64,000 bases of DNA, taken from assembly GCF_000017405.1 (NCBI RefSeq), contig NC_009668.1, positions 1,831,912-1,895,911 of the forward strand, in the 5' to 3' direction. The notes under the pieces were generated by a model, which saw only the letters and a program-made list of their open reading frames with translations, was not told the DNA's origin and made no database searches. Positions 20,468 through 28,208 of this stretch are shown one piece after another. This stretch comes from Brucella anthropi ATCC 49188. Its GTDB lineage: Bacteria; Pseudomonadota; Alphaproteobacteria; Rhizobiales; Rhizobiaceae. Numbering within the stretch: the first letter of the stretch is position 1; each line of letters starts with the position of its first letter. The position numbers were made by a program, and so were the translations under genes.

Positions 20468-20471
20468 CTAA
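20325..20471. repeat. Two adjoining TAGAGC repeats (copies F and G)
   Basis: Copy F (20325-20372) is CAGAGCATGTCACCC to AGACATGTTCTA. Copy G (20371-20471) runs from TAGAGCATAATCCGACC to TCTGCGCTCTA. They share one TA at 20371-20372, as expected if one element inserted at the TA end of another. Copy G contains CCTGATTGAATCA, a 13-mer also found in the left end of the IS630 element at 27055. The right end of copy G is the TAG stop codon of the GntR gene. Confidence 0.85.
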
Positions 20472-21196
20472 CGCAGAATATCGGACAGACGCTTCTGTTC
20501 TTTTTCGACACGCTCGAGATTGAGGCCCGCCAGAAGATCAAGAATATGGGTCTTCATCAGGGCCGCAGCGTCGTCGCTCCTGTGCTCTTCGATGGCATCG
20601 ACCAGCGCATGATGCGCGTCGCTCTGGCAGGTCGTCTCGCGCCGTTCCCAATAGAGCGAAATGATGAGCGAGGAACGCGGCAGCAGATCGCCGACAAAAC
20701 CCGCCAGGATCGAGTGTCCCGAAATTTCGGCCAGATGCGTATGGAAAAGCGCCGACAGCATGATCGCCTCGCTGTCGCGTCCGGCATGAAGTGCTTCATG
20801 CTCGTCATGGAGATGCTGGCGCAGCTGCTTGACCTGCTGGGGCTTGATGACCTTCGCTGCAAGCGAAGCCACCTCCGGCTCGATCAGCAAGCGCGCCTCG
20901 AACACTTCGCGCGCTTCCTCGCGCGAGGGTTCGGCAACGAAGGCACCGCGATTGGGTTCCAGACGCACCAGCCTGTCATGCGCCAGCGCCTGCAGGGCGG
21001 AGCGAACAAAGGCACGGCTGACGGAATAGATCGTCGCCAGCTCGTCCTCCGGCAACTTGGTGCCGGGAAGCAGACGATGGCTGACGACCGCCTCGCGCAA
21101 GCCGTTATAGACCGGAAGCCAACGCACATTCCCGCCGTTTTGGTCTGTCATGTTCGTCGCAGCCAGGTTCATCATCATCCAGTAGAAGCTGTTCAA
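20468..21196 (-). CDS. GntR/FadR-family transcriptional regulator
   Basis: A 242-aa regulator. The winged helix-turn-helix (about 25-90) includes LREAVVSHRLLPGTKLPEDE and YSVSRAFVRSALQALAHDRL. The C-terminal FCD ligand domain (about 100-225) shows the metal and ligand pattern FEARLLIEPEVASLAA, FHTHLAEISGH and DAHHALVDAIEEH. The start may be the ATG at 21151 (MTDQNGG) or upstream; no ribosome binding site decides. It sits beside the racemase and Liv-type transporter genes and is their likely regulator. Its TAG stop is formed by the end of repeat copy G. Confidence 0.88.
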   Translation of the reverse strand: MNSFYWMMMNLAATNMTDQNGGNVRWLPVYNGLREAVVSHRLLPGTKLPEDELATIYSVSRAFVRSALQALAHDRLVRLEPNRGAFVAEPSREEAREVFEARLLIEPEVASLAAKVIKPQQVKQLRQHLHDEHEALHAGRDSEAIMLSALFHTHLAEISGHSILAGFVGDLLPRSSLIISLYWERRETTCQSDAHHALVDAIEEHRSDDAAALMKTHILDLLAGLNLERVEKEQKRLSDILR

Positions 21197-21329
21197 ATGG
21201 CAGATGCAATCGGTCGATACTGCATCCGCAAATCCTCTATCAATTTCCTTACATATCGAACACAGGTCCGGCGAGTGTCAACAATGTCGCGAGTTTTGAT
21301 GCACAAACCCGGCTGAAATCATCTGAACG

Positions 21330-22061
21330 TCAATTCTGGGGCGAAAAAGGTTCAAAAATACCTTGAAAATCCTTCATTCGCGGCAGCTGATAGCCACCCA
21401 GTTTCGATGTTTTCAAGCCGAGACCGACAAGGCTTTCACACAGTTTCACCGCACAGGTCACGCCGTCGATGACCGGCAGCCCATGCTCCCTGGACAGAGA
21501 AGCAGCAAGGTCGGCCATGCCCGCACAACCAAGCACAATCGCTTCGGCATGGTCTTCCCGGATCGCCTTCGCGATCTCGTTCGAGACCTTGTTGCGCGCG
21601 TCTGATCCCGGAATTTCGAGGTCAAGTACGGCCACGTCGCTGGCCCGAACACGGGCGCAACGCGACATGAGACCATAGCGGGACAGGTTATGCTCGATTG
21701 CAGGCACCGAACGCGACAATGTGGTGACAACGCTGAACTTTCCGGCAATCAGGCTTGCCATGTGAAAAGCCGCCTCGCCGATGCCGATCACCGGCATGGT
21801 TCCGGCACAGCGCGCTGCATCAAGGCCGGTATCGTCGAAACAGGCAATGACGCAGGCATCGGCGGTCGGGCGCTTCTGCATTTCCCCGATCATGCCGGGA
21901 ATGGCAAAAACCTCGTCGAAATATCCTTCGATGCTCGGCGGACCGTCGGCGGGATTGCTTGCGATGATTGTCGTGCCGGCACCTGCCACGCTGCGTGCAG
22001 CCTCGCCGATCTTGTGCGTCATCGATGCAGTTGTATTGGGGTTGATGACAAGTATTTCCAT
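21330..22061 (-). CDS. Aspartate/glutamate/hydantoin racemase family protein
   Basis: A 243-aa cofactor-independent racemase. The start at 22061 follows GAGGAAA and begins MEILVINPNTTASMTHKIGE, the hydantoin racemase (HyuE) N-terminal signature. The two catalytic cysteines are visible in VIACFDDTGLDAAR and AIVLGCAGMADLA. Hydantoin and allantoin racemases share this form. It is the last gene of an operon with a complete Liv-type ABC transporter, so the imported substrate is probably a hydantoin, ureide or D/L amino acid (inference). No hydantoinase or carbamoylase lies in the window. Confidence 0.88.
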   Translation of the reverse strand: MEILVINPNTTASMTHKIGEAARSVAGAGTTIIASNPADGPPSIEGYFDEVFAIPGMIGEMQKRPTADACVIACFDDTGLDAARCAGTMPVIGIGEAAFHMASLIAGKFSVVTTLSRSVPAIEHNLSRYGLMSRCARVRASDVAVLDLEIPGSDARNKVSNEIAKAIREDHAEAIVLGCAGMADLAASLSREHGLPVIDGVTCAVKLCESLVGLGLKTSKLGGYQLPRMKDFQGIFEPFSPQN

Positions 22062-22148
22062 TTTCCTCGAACCATCGAAATATTTGTTTTCGTTCTGGAT
22101 GGTCCAGAGCGTCTTTCGGACGCTCTGCCTAGTCTGCAATACCGGCGG

Positions 22149-22877
22149 TCAGATTTCCCCGCCCAGATAGAGTTTCGCGACGCGATCATCCGTCGCCAGT
22201 TCTTCCGAATTACCGGACAGGACGATCTTTCCGGTCGTCAGGGCATAGGCGCGCTGCGAGATGCGGAGCGCCATCCGTGAATTCTGCTCGACCAGAAGAA
22301 CGCTCACCTTTTCGTCGCGGTTGATGGCGACGATGGAGCGGGCGATATCCTGCACCAGTTTGGGTGCGACCCCGAGAGATGGCTCGTCCAGCAGCAAAAG
22401 CTTCGGTTTGGCCATGAGCGCACGCCCAATGACCAGCATCTGCTGCTCGCCGCCGCTCATTGTGCCTGCGGCCTGCGAATAGCGTTCCTTCAGGCGCGGG
22501 AACCGCCCCAGAACCATCTCCAGCGTGTTGGCGATATCCGCCTTGCTGGAACGGGTAAACGCCCCCATCATCAGATTGTCGCGCACGCTCATATAGGGAA
22601 AGACGCGGCGGCCTTCCGGTACCATGGCAATCCCCATCTTGACGATCTCGTCCGACCGGGTGCCGTCGATCCGGCGGCCCTCATAATGGATTTCGCCCTT
22701 GCGGATCTTTTTCAGCCCCGTGATCGCCCGCAGGATCGAGGATTTGCCCGCACCATTTGCGCCGATCAGCGCGACTGTCTCTCCCTCCTGAACGCTCAGC
22801 GAAACGCCTTTCAGCGCATAGACGTGATCGTAATAGAGTTCGGCATCGGAAACTTTGAGAAGCTCTGCCATGGTCAA
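22149..22877 (-). CDS. livF: ABC transporter ATP-binding protein (LivF family)
   Basis: A 242-aa ATPase. Its Walker A is GANGAGKSS, the signature is TMSGGEQQM, Walker B is LLLLDEPSLGV and the switch His region is LLVEQN, which in LivF-type proteins carries Gln/Asn. It overlaps the LivG gene by 4 bp. It energises the importer formed with LivG, LivH, LivM and the binding protein at 25746-26951. The ATG at 22871 (MAELLKV) is an alternative start. Confidence 0.93.
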   Translation of the reverse strand: MTMAELLKVSDAELYYDHVYALKGVSLSVQEGETVALIGANGAGKSSILRAITGLKKIRKGEIHYEGRRIDGTRSDEIVKMGIAMVPEGRRVFPYMSVRDNLMMGAFTRSSKADIANTLEMVLGRFPRLKERYSQAAGTMSGGEQQMLVIGRALMAKPKLLLLDEPSLGVAPKLVQDIARSIVAINRDEKVSVLLVEQNSRMALRISQRAYALTTGKIVLSGNSEELATDDRVAKLYLGGEI

Positions 22878-23653
22878 TATCCAATCGTTTCGTCTTCTGC
22901 GCCGAGATAGGCTTCGATCACCTTCTCGTTTTCCTGGATCTGTTTCGGCGTTCCTTCCGCGATCTTCTGGCCGAAATTGATGACGACGATCCGGTCGGAA
23001 ATATTCATCACCGCCGGCATGTCATGTTCCACCAGCAGCACCGTGACACCCCGGTCACGGACCGCCCGCACCATTTCCACCGCCTTGACGGTTTCGTCAT
23101 GGTTCATCCCGGCAAAGGGTTCATCCAGAAGCAGGATTTTCGGCTCCGTGGCGAGACCGATGGCAATGCCAAGCGCCCGCAAGTGACCATGCGGCAGGTT
23201 CTGCGCAACCTCGTCCCGCTGCTTCCACAGGCCGAGAAACTGCAGGATTTCATCGGCGGAGCGTCCGAATTCCTCCTGATCCCGGCGAGCAAGGCTTGAC
23301 CCCACATAACAGCCGAGGAAACTCGCCTTGGCGCGCAGATGGTGGCCGACAATCACATTGTCGCGCACCGTCATGCCCTTGAAGATCGTCGTTTCCTGAA
23401 AGGTGCGCACCACGCCCTTTCGCGCCACGATATGCGGTGCCAGACCGGAAATGCGTTCGCCCTTGAAGCGGACTTCCCCGGAGGTGGGCGTGAGAAATGA
23501 GGCGATCAGCTTGAACAGCGTGGATTTGCCCGCGCCATTCGGCCCGATGACCGACAGGATTTCCTTTTCACGCACCGAAAAGGAGACATCGTTGACCGCC
23601 ACCAGACCGCCGAAACGTTTGGTAACGCTTTTGACTTCCAGAAGATCGCTCAT
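22874..23653 (-). CDS. livG: ABC transporter ATP-binding protein (LivG family)
   Basis: A 259-aa ATPase with Walker A GPNGAGKST, Walker B ILLLDEPFAGM and the D-loop/switch region VLLVEHDMPAVMNISDRI. The ABC signature is weakly kept (NLPHGHLRALGIAIGLA in place of LSYGxQR), as LPHGxxR variants do. FQETTIFKGMTVRDNVIVGH is the LivG-type Q-loop region. It overlaps both neighbours by 4 bp, showing translational coupling. Confidence 0.92.
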   Translation of the reverse strand: MSDLLEVKSVTKRFGGLVAVNDVSFSVREKEILSVIGPNGAGKSTLFKLIASFLTPTSGEVRFKGERISGLAPHIVARKGVVRTFQETTIFKGMTVRDNVIVGHHLRAKASFLGCYVGSSLARRDQEEFGRSADEILQFLGLWKQRDEVAQNLPHGHLRALGIAIGLATEPKILLLDEPFAGMNHDETVKAVEMVRAVRDRGVTVLLVEHDMPAVMNISDRIVVINFGQKIAEGTPKQIQENEKVIEAYLGAEDETIGY

Positions 23654-24630
23654 GATCCTGCTCCCTTCTTTCCGGTCAGTCTGAGGCTGAGAAGCCCGTT
23701 AGGCAGGAACAGCATCAGGATGATGAGAACGCTGGAGAAGATCAGAAGCTGGAACTTGCCGGTCTGGAACAGGAAGTCCCAACCGAAATAGAGGACGAAG
23801 GTTCCAATGATCGGACCGAAGACATAGCCAAGCCCGCCCAGGAAGCAGTTGAGCATGAAATTGACCGAGTCCGTGACGGTGAAGCTCGACGGATAGATCG
23901 ACTGCGAGATCGCCACGAACATCGCACCGCCAAGCCCGCCAAGGAAGGACGAGATCGCATAAGCCAGCACGCGCAGATTGGTGATGTTGACGCCAATCGA
24001 CGAGGCAAGCTCCTCATTTTGCTGCAACGACTGGCAAAGACCACCGATGCGCGAATTGATGAGGCGATAAAGCCCCGCGAAGCACAGCACCATCAGCACA
24101 ATGGATACGAAATAGAAGGCCGCGCGCGGGTTCTGCAATGTTGCGAAATCCGGCAGGATGGTCAGGCCGAAAAGCGATATGCCACCCGGCATCGGAATGC
24201 TGACCATGCCCTTGGCGCCATTGGTGATGGGCAGCGCCATCGCCAGAAGACGGGCAACTTCGGTCAGAACCAGCGTGACCATGGCGAAATAGACGCCGCG
24301 AAGCCGCAGGATCGGAATGCCGATCAGGATGCTGGCGAAAGCGCAGAACAGCCCGGCCAGAGGAAGCGTCAGCCAGAAGGAGACGCCATATTTCACCATC
24401 AGGATCGCCGACACATAGCCGCCCATAAGAGCATAGGCACCCTGGCCGATATTGATGCGACCGATATAGAAGGTGAGCCACACCCCGCCACTAACAATGG
24501 AGAGAAGCGCCACCGAAGTGAGCGTATAATAGAGGTCGTGCCTTCCGGTAGTCTCGATCAGCACCGGAATACCGATGAAGATCAGAGCCAGAAAGGCAGC
24601 AACGCCGATAAGCTTTGTTGTCTTTGTCAT
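23650..24630 (-). CDS. livM: ABC transporter permease (LivM family)
   Basis: A 326-aa inner-membrane protein with about nine hydrophobic segments. GGVWLTFYIGRINIGQGAYA followed by LMGGYVSAIL resembles the LivM start, and IGVNITNLRVLAYAISSFLG, then GGLGGAMFV, is the conserved cytoplasmic coupling region. It ends 4 bp into LivG. It forms the transmembrane pore together with LivH (24641-25507). Confidence 0.92.
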   Translation of the reverse strand: MTKTTKLIGVAAFLALIFIGIPVLIETTGRHDLYYTLTSVALLSIVSGGVWLTFYIGRINIGQGAYALMGGYVSAILMVKYGVSFWLTLPLAGLFCAFASILIGIPILRLRGVYFAMVTLVLTEVARLLAMALPITNGAKGMVSIPMPGGISLFGLTILPDFATLQNPRAAFYFVSIVLMVLCFAGLYRLINSRIGGLCQSLQQNEELASSIGVNITNLRVLAYAISSFLGGLGGAMFVAISQSIYPSSFTVTDSVNFMLNCFLGGLGYVFGPIIGTFVLYFGWDFLFQTGKFQLLIFSSVLIILMLFLPNGLLSLRLTGKKGAGS

Positions 24631-24640
24631 GATTGCCCCC

Positions 24641-25507
24641 TCAACCCCACGGCTTGCCCATGAGCCCGTTCGGACGGATGCTCAGGAACACCATCAATGC
24701 GGCGAAGATGACGAGATAGGTGATGTCGCCATAGGAGCGCAGCACCGTCAGCCCGACGGATTCCATCATACCGAGGATAAAGCCGCCAGCAATGGCACCG
24801 CTCACGACGCCTGCGCCGCCGATCATCACCATCATGAAAGCCTTGATGGAGATGGCGCCGCCGATGCCGGAATTGACGCCGGTAATCGCGACCAGCAACC
24901 CGCCCACCAGACCTGCAAGCATTGCCCCCAGCGCGAAGCCGATCATTGAATAACGATCGACATTCACACCCATCAACTGCGCGGCCACGCGGTCCTGGGC
25001 AAGTGCGCGCATGGCGCGACCGGGTTTGGTGTATTGCATGAAAAGAACGAAAGCTGCGATGAAGACCACGGCAAGCACTCCGATCAGAATGCGGTCATAA
25101 GGCATGATCAGGCTGTCGGAGACGAACACGCCATTGACGATCTTCGGCACGCCGCGCTGCTTTTCACCGAACAGAAGCAGGATCACCGCATCCAGAAAGA
25201 AAGCGACGGCCGCAGCAAGCAGCATCGTGCTTTCATCGCGCAGACTTCGCTTGATGACCGGCCGGAAGAGAAATTTTTCGATCAGCGCACCAACGATCAT
25301 CAAAGTGACCGCGGAAGCCAGAAGAGCGACAACAAACGGCAGGCCAAGCTGTCCGTAAACCGTATAGGTGACAAAACCGCCCAGCACATACATCTGGCCG
25401 TGCGCGAAATTGAGGACGTTCATGAGCGCGAAGATCAGCGTCAGTCCCAACGCGATCAGTGCATATTGCGCACCCAGATATAGCCCATTGGCTATCACTT
25501 GTTCCAT
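24641..25507 (-). CDS. livH: ABC transporter permease (LivH family)
   Basis: A 288-aa inner-membrane permease. It begins MEQVIANGLYLGAQYALIAL, then TLIFALMNVLNFAHGQMYVL, the classic LivH N-terminus. The coupling region RALAQDRVAAQLMGVNVDR is followed by SMIGFALGAMLAGLVGGLL, which is well conserved. Ten bp separate it from LivM. A repeat (25577-25681) and a hairpin stand between it and the binding-protein gene upstream. Confidence 0.92.
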   Translation of the reverse strand: MEQVIANGLYLGAQYALIALGLTLIFALMNVLNFAHGQMYVLGGFVTYTVYGQLGLPFVVALLASAVTLMIVGALIEKFLFRPVIKRSLRDESTMLLAAAVAFFLDAVILLLFGEKQRGVPKIVNGVFVSDSLIMPYDRILIGVLAVVFIAAFVLFMQYTKPGRAMRALAQDRVAAQLMGVNVDRYSMIGFALGAMLAGLVGGLLVAITGVNSGIGGAISIKAFMMVMIGGAGVVSGAIAGGFILGMMESVGLTVLRSYGDITYLVIFAALMVFLSIRPNGLMGKPWG

Positions 25508-25576
25508 GAAGGCAGACTCCCTCGTGTGAAGTGCCGGGTAAACTGCAAGGCAGGCCCAAAACTCCGTGACAGTTCC

Positions 25577-25681
25577 TGGAGCATTTCCCGTTTGGCATGA
25601 GCCATTGGAAACGCTCTAACTGTTTGTTTTAACGCGCATCTTATTCCGAAAACCGCTTTGCACTTTTCGGGATGCGCTCTA
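25577..25681. repeat. TAGAGC repeat (copy H)
   Basis: Runs from TGGAGCATTTCCCG to GGGATGCGCTCTA, with the internal end GGAAACGCTCTAA at its first hairpin. That 13-mer is identical to the right terminus plus TA of the IS630 element ending at 28103. The copy lies inside a likely transcription unit, between the binding protein and livH. Confidence 0.85.
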
Positions 25682-25692
25682 GCGATTGGGAG

Positions 25693-25727
25693 GCCCGAAG
25701 CAGAAGTACCCCTCTTCCGCTTCGGGC
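25693..25727. terminator. Hairpin after the binding-protein gene
   Basis: Nine-base perfect stem GCCCGAAGC / GCTTCGGGC with a 17-base loop. On the plus strand TTTTC follows; on the minus strand no T-run follows, so between this binding protein and livH it may act as an attenuator or mRNA-stabilising structure rather than a full stop. Confidence 0.55.
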
Positions 25728-25745
25728 TTTTCACAGGCCTATCGG

Positions 25746-26951
25746 TTAATCGACCTGGCCGACGAAAAGCGTTTCAAACTTGCCGTCCTTGTATTCTGTC
25801 ACAACCATCGGAATACCGAGCTGGCGCTTCTGCGTGAAGGAGGAGGTGCCGACATAGGTCAGCTTGGAACCGTCGCCATCGCCCTTGACGAAAGGATTGG
25901 GCGCGGAGAACGTGTCCACCGTCTTCTTGAATTCCTCGACATTGTCGACCGCAGCCGGGTTGGCCTTCAGCGTCTCGACAATGTATTCGAGCGCATAGAC
26001 CTTGGTGTTGGACTCGTCATTATATTCGCCATAGGCCTTGGTATAACGGTCAACGAATTCCTTCATCACGTCGGATGCGATTTCAGGCGTGGAAGCGCCA
26101 CCCACCGAGATGAAGCCATTGGCGAGTTCGCCTGCACCTTCTTCCAGAACCTTGGCGTCCTGCGCGGTTTCGGTGGAAATGAAGCCCTGATAACCAAGCT
26201 CACGCGCAGCGCGGATCAGCAACGGCGCATTGCCCGGCGCAACGCCCGACAGAACCAGCAGATCCGGCTTCTGCATGACAATCGGCGTCAGAACAGGCGT
26301 GAAGTCGCGCGTATCGTTCTGATAGGCATCGTTGGTGGAGACGACTTCAAGACCGAGCGCCTTGGCTGCCTCGATGCCGCTGTCGCGCTGGCTGAGCGGA
26401 TCGGATTCATTGGCCGCCACAAAGGCCACCGTCTTGATGCCCTTGTTTTCCTTCAGATATTTATAGATCGCCGGGCCGGACTGATAGTTGGCGATCATGC
26501 CGAGAACAGCATTGGACGCTGGTGGCGTATAAAGTTCCTTCGGGAAGGAATAAGGGAAATAGATGATGCCCTTGGCTTCCGCCACCGGACGGACGGCAGC
26601 GGCGCCGTCATCCACATTCGGACCCACGACGTAGTGAATGCCTTCCTGTGCCATCTTTTCCATGCCGGCGATGGCGCGCTTCGGGTCTTTCTGATCATCG
26701 AAGGTGACGACTTTGATCTTGTAGGTATCGTCGCCGATCTTCACGCCGCCCTGCTCGTTGAGCCAGTCGGCACGAACCTGCATCGAGCGAACATTGGATG
26801 TGCCCCAGGCCGCCGCAGGGCCGCTGGTGACACCGACGAAACCGATCTTCAGCTCCTTGTCCGCTGCCTGGGAGGCCGACGCGGACATGAGCGCAAATAT
26901 AGAAACGGCGCCTAGCGCCGCAGTCTTAACAACTGCGCGTCTATTGATCAT
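25746..26951 (-). CDS. Liv-type ABC transporter substrate-binding protein
   Basis: A 401-aa periplasmic binding protein. An AAGGGG ribosome binding site precedes the ATG. The N-terminus NRRAVVKTAALGAVSIFALM carries a twin arginine and could be a Tat signal, with cleavage after QAA. The mature start ELKIGFVGVTSGPAAAWGTS and the size fit the Peripla_BP_6 family, closest in feel to amide or urea-type binding proteins. It heads the operon with LivHMGF and the racemase. The IS630 element has inserted about 100 bp upstream of its start and may have separated or supplied its promoter. Confidence 0.9.
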   Translation of the reverse strand: MINRRAVVKTAALGAVSIFALMSASASQAADKELKIGFVGVTSGPAAAWGTSNVRSMQVRADWLNEQGGVKIGDDTYKIKVVTFDDQKDPKRAIAGMEKMAQEGIHYVVGPNVDDGAAAVRPVAEAKGIIYFPYSFPKELYTPPASNAVLGMIANYQSGPAIYKYLKENKGIKTVAFVAANESDPLSQRDSGIEAAKALGLEVVSTNDAYQNDTRDFTPVLTPIVMQKPDLLVLSGVAPGNAPLLIRAARELGYQGFISTETAQDAKVLEEGAGELANGFISVGGASTPEIASDVMKEFVDRYTKAYGEYNDESNTKVYALEYIVETLKANPAAVDNVEEFKKTVDTFSAPNPFVKGDGDGSKLTYVGTSSFTQKRQLGIPMVVTEYKDGKFETLFVGQVD

Positions 26952-27141
26952 TTTAGTTCCCCTTACTTAGCTTTACCTTTCCCTCATTTGGCGGAGAAAG
27001 GATATTCAAGCTAAACACGCGTTCGAAATATTGTCAACAATCTGAATATTTTTAGAGCGTTTCCCTGCCTGATTGAATCAGCAGGCTTTGCAAATCAGTT
27101 ACTTTCTGATTCAAGCTATCTGCCGATGGAGGTCGGCAGAT

Positions 27142-27504
27142 ATGTCGCGAGCCCTTTCCATTGATCTTCGAATACGTGTAGTTGCTGCCGTTGATGGCGG
27201 TGCATCGCATCGAGAGGCTGCTGAGCGTTTCGGTGTAAGCGCAGCCAGCGTTAGCCGTTGGCGTAACCTTCAACTCCAGCAGGGAAATGTTCGACCCGGT
27301 CCACTGGGCGGCGACCGCAATTCTCACAAGACAGAAGCTCATGCTGATCAGATCATGATCTGGCTCGCCGAACACAGGGACGGTACTCTCTTCGAACTTC
27401 GCAGTGATTTGGCCGCCCAAGGCATCATAATCAGCAAGTCGGCACTGCACCGCTTTCTTGTCCGGCACGAACAAACGCGTAAAAAAAGACTGGCCATGCT
27501 GTAG
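27142..27504 (+). CDS. IS630-family transposase, N-terminal part (OrfA)
   Basis: A 120-aa first frame that starts MSRALSIDLRIRVVAAVDGG and carries the helix-turn-helix domain (REAAERFGVSAASVSRWRNL) for binding the ends. The zero-frame product stops at the TAG at 27502-27504. Seven A residues at 27481-27487, with codons AAA AAA AGA, allow a -1 shift into the catalytic frame. The shifted reading continues through KKTGHAVEQSRPDV and on to the OrfB sequence without a stop, so the fusion transposase is intact. Confidence 0.88.
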   Translation: MSRALSIDLRIRVVAAVDGGASHREAAERFGVSAASVSRWRNLQLQQGNVRPGPLGGDRNSHKTEAHADQIMIWLAEHRDGTLFELRSDLAAQGIIISKSALHRFLVRHEQTRKKRLAML

Positions 27505-28088
27505 AGCAAAGCCGTCCAGACGTTCTGGAAAAGCGGCAATGCTGGTTCGAGGAGCAACTTGATCTCGATCCAGAGCGGCTCGTGTTCATCGATGAGACCT
27601 GGACAGCGACCAATATGGCCCGTAGTCATGGGCGGTGCCGCAAGGGTGAGCGGTTGCGAATGGGTTTTCCTCACGGCCATCGCAAAACGACCACGTTGGT
27701 TGCGGGGCTGCGCAATACGGGAATGGTCGCGCCACTTGTCATCGACGGCCCCATCAACGGTGATTGGTTCGAGGCGTATGTCGCTCAGGTGTTGGTTCCA
27801 ACATTGAAACCAGGTGATATTGTCATCCTCGATAATCTGTCCAGCCACAAACGACCGGCAGCAAGAGAATTGATCGAGGCGGTCGGCGCGACAATGATGT
27901 TCCTTCCACCTTACAGTCCAGACTTCAACCCGATCGAAAAGGCCTTCTCCAAGCTGAAGGCGCTTTTACGAAAGGCTGCCGAGAGAACAGTCAATGGGCT
28001 TTGGGATCGCATCGGTCAGATGGTTGAACTCATCGAACCGCAAGAGGCTCAGAATTACTTCAACTCGTGCGGATATGATCCAACTTGA
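27483..28088 (+). CDS. IS630-family transposase, catalytic part (OrfB, by -1 frameshift)
   Basis: DDE catalytic domain read in the -1 frame from the slippery A7. The three acidic residues are visible: VFIDETW (first D), DIVILDNLSSHK (second D) and DFNPIEKAFSKLK (the E). It can also begin at the internal ATG at 27582 (168 aa), which would lack the DNA-binding part. No stop or gap damages the domain, so the element looks competent to move. Confidence 0.88.
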   Translation, partial: KKTGHAVEQSRPDVLEKRQCWFEEQLDLDPERLVFIDETWTATNMARSHGRCRKGERLRMGFPHGHRKTTTLVAGLRNTGMVAPLVIDGPINGDWFEAYVAQVLVPTLKPGDIVILDNLSSHKRPAARELIEAVGATMMFLPPYSPDFNPIEKAFSKLKALLRKAAERTVNGLWDRIGQMVELIEPQEAQNYFNSCGYDPT

Positions 28089-28154
28089 AAGGGAAACGCT
28101 CTAATGAACGATCTTGGAACGACGCGTCATCAATTCCAGAAAATTTCTGAACGG

Positions 28155-28182
28155 AAAAAGGCGCGTCGGTTTCCGACGCGCC
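28155..28182 (-). terminator. Rho-independent terminator of shikimate dehydrogenase
   Basis: Perfect 10-bp stem GGCGCGTCGG / CCGACGCGCC with a 3-base loop, followed on the minus strand by TTTTT. It lies 26 bp after the aroE stop codon. Confidence 0.9.
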
Positions 28183-28208
28183 TATTGAAATGACAAACTG
28201 GGAACAGA

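Larger units (their letters stand above)
27055..28101 (+). mobile_element. Complete IS630-family insertion sequence
   Basis: A 1047-bp element with terminal inverted repeats GAGCGTTTCCCT / AGGGAAACGCTC (12 of 12 matching), flanked by TA at 27053-27054 and 28102-28103, the target duplication typical of IS630/Tc1-mariner elements. It carries a transposase in two overlapping frames with an A7 slippage site. It is inserted between the Liv-type binding-protein gene and shikimate dehydrogenase and interrupts no visible gene. Its ends resemble the dispersed TAGAGC repeats of the window. Confidence 0.93.

Noticed and set aside
25686..26915. 409-codon plus-strand frame
   Set aside because: Antisense to the Liv-type binding protein, which has a signal peptide and family motifs.
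27142..28088. Transposase as a pseudogene because of the frameshift
   Set aside because: The shift falls at an A7 slippage site, both frames are otherwise intact and the terminal repeats match; programmed frameshifting fits better.
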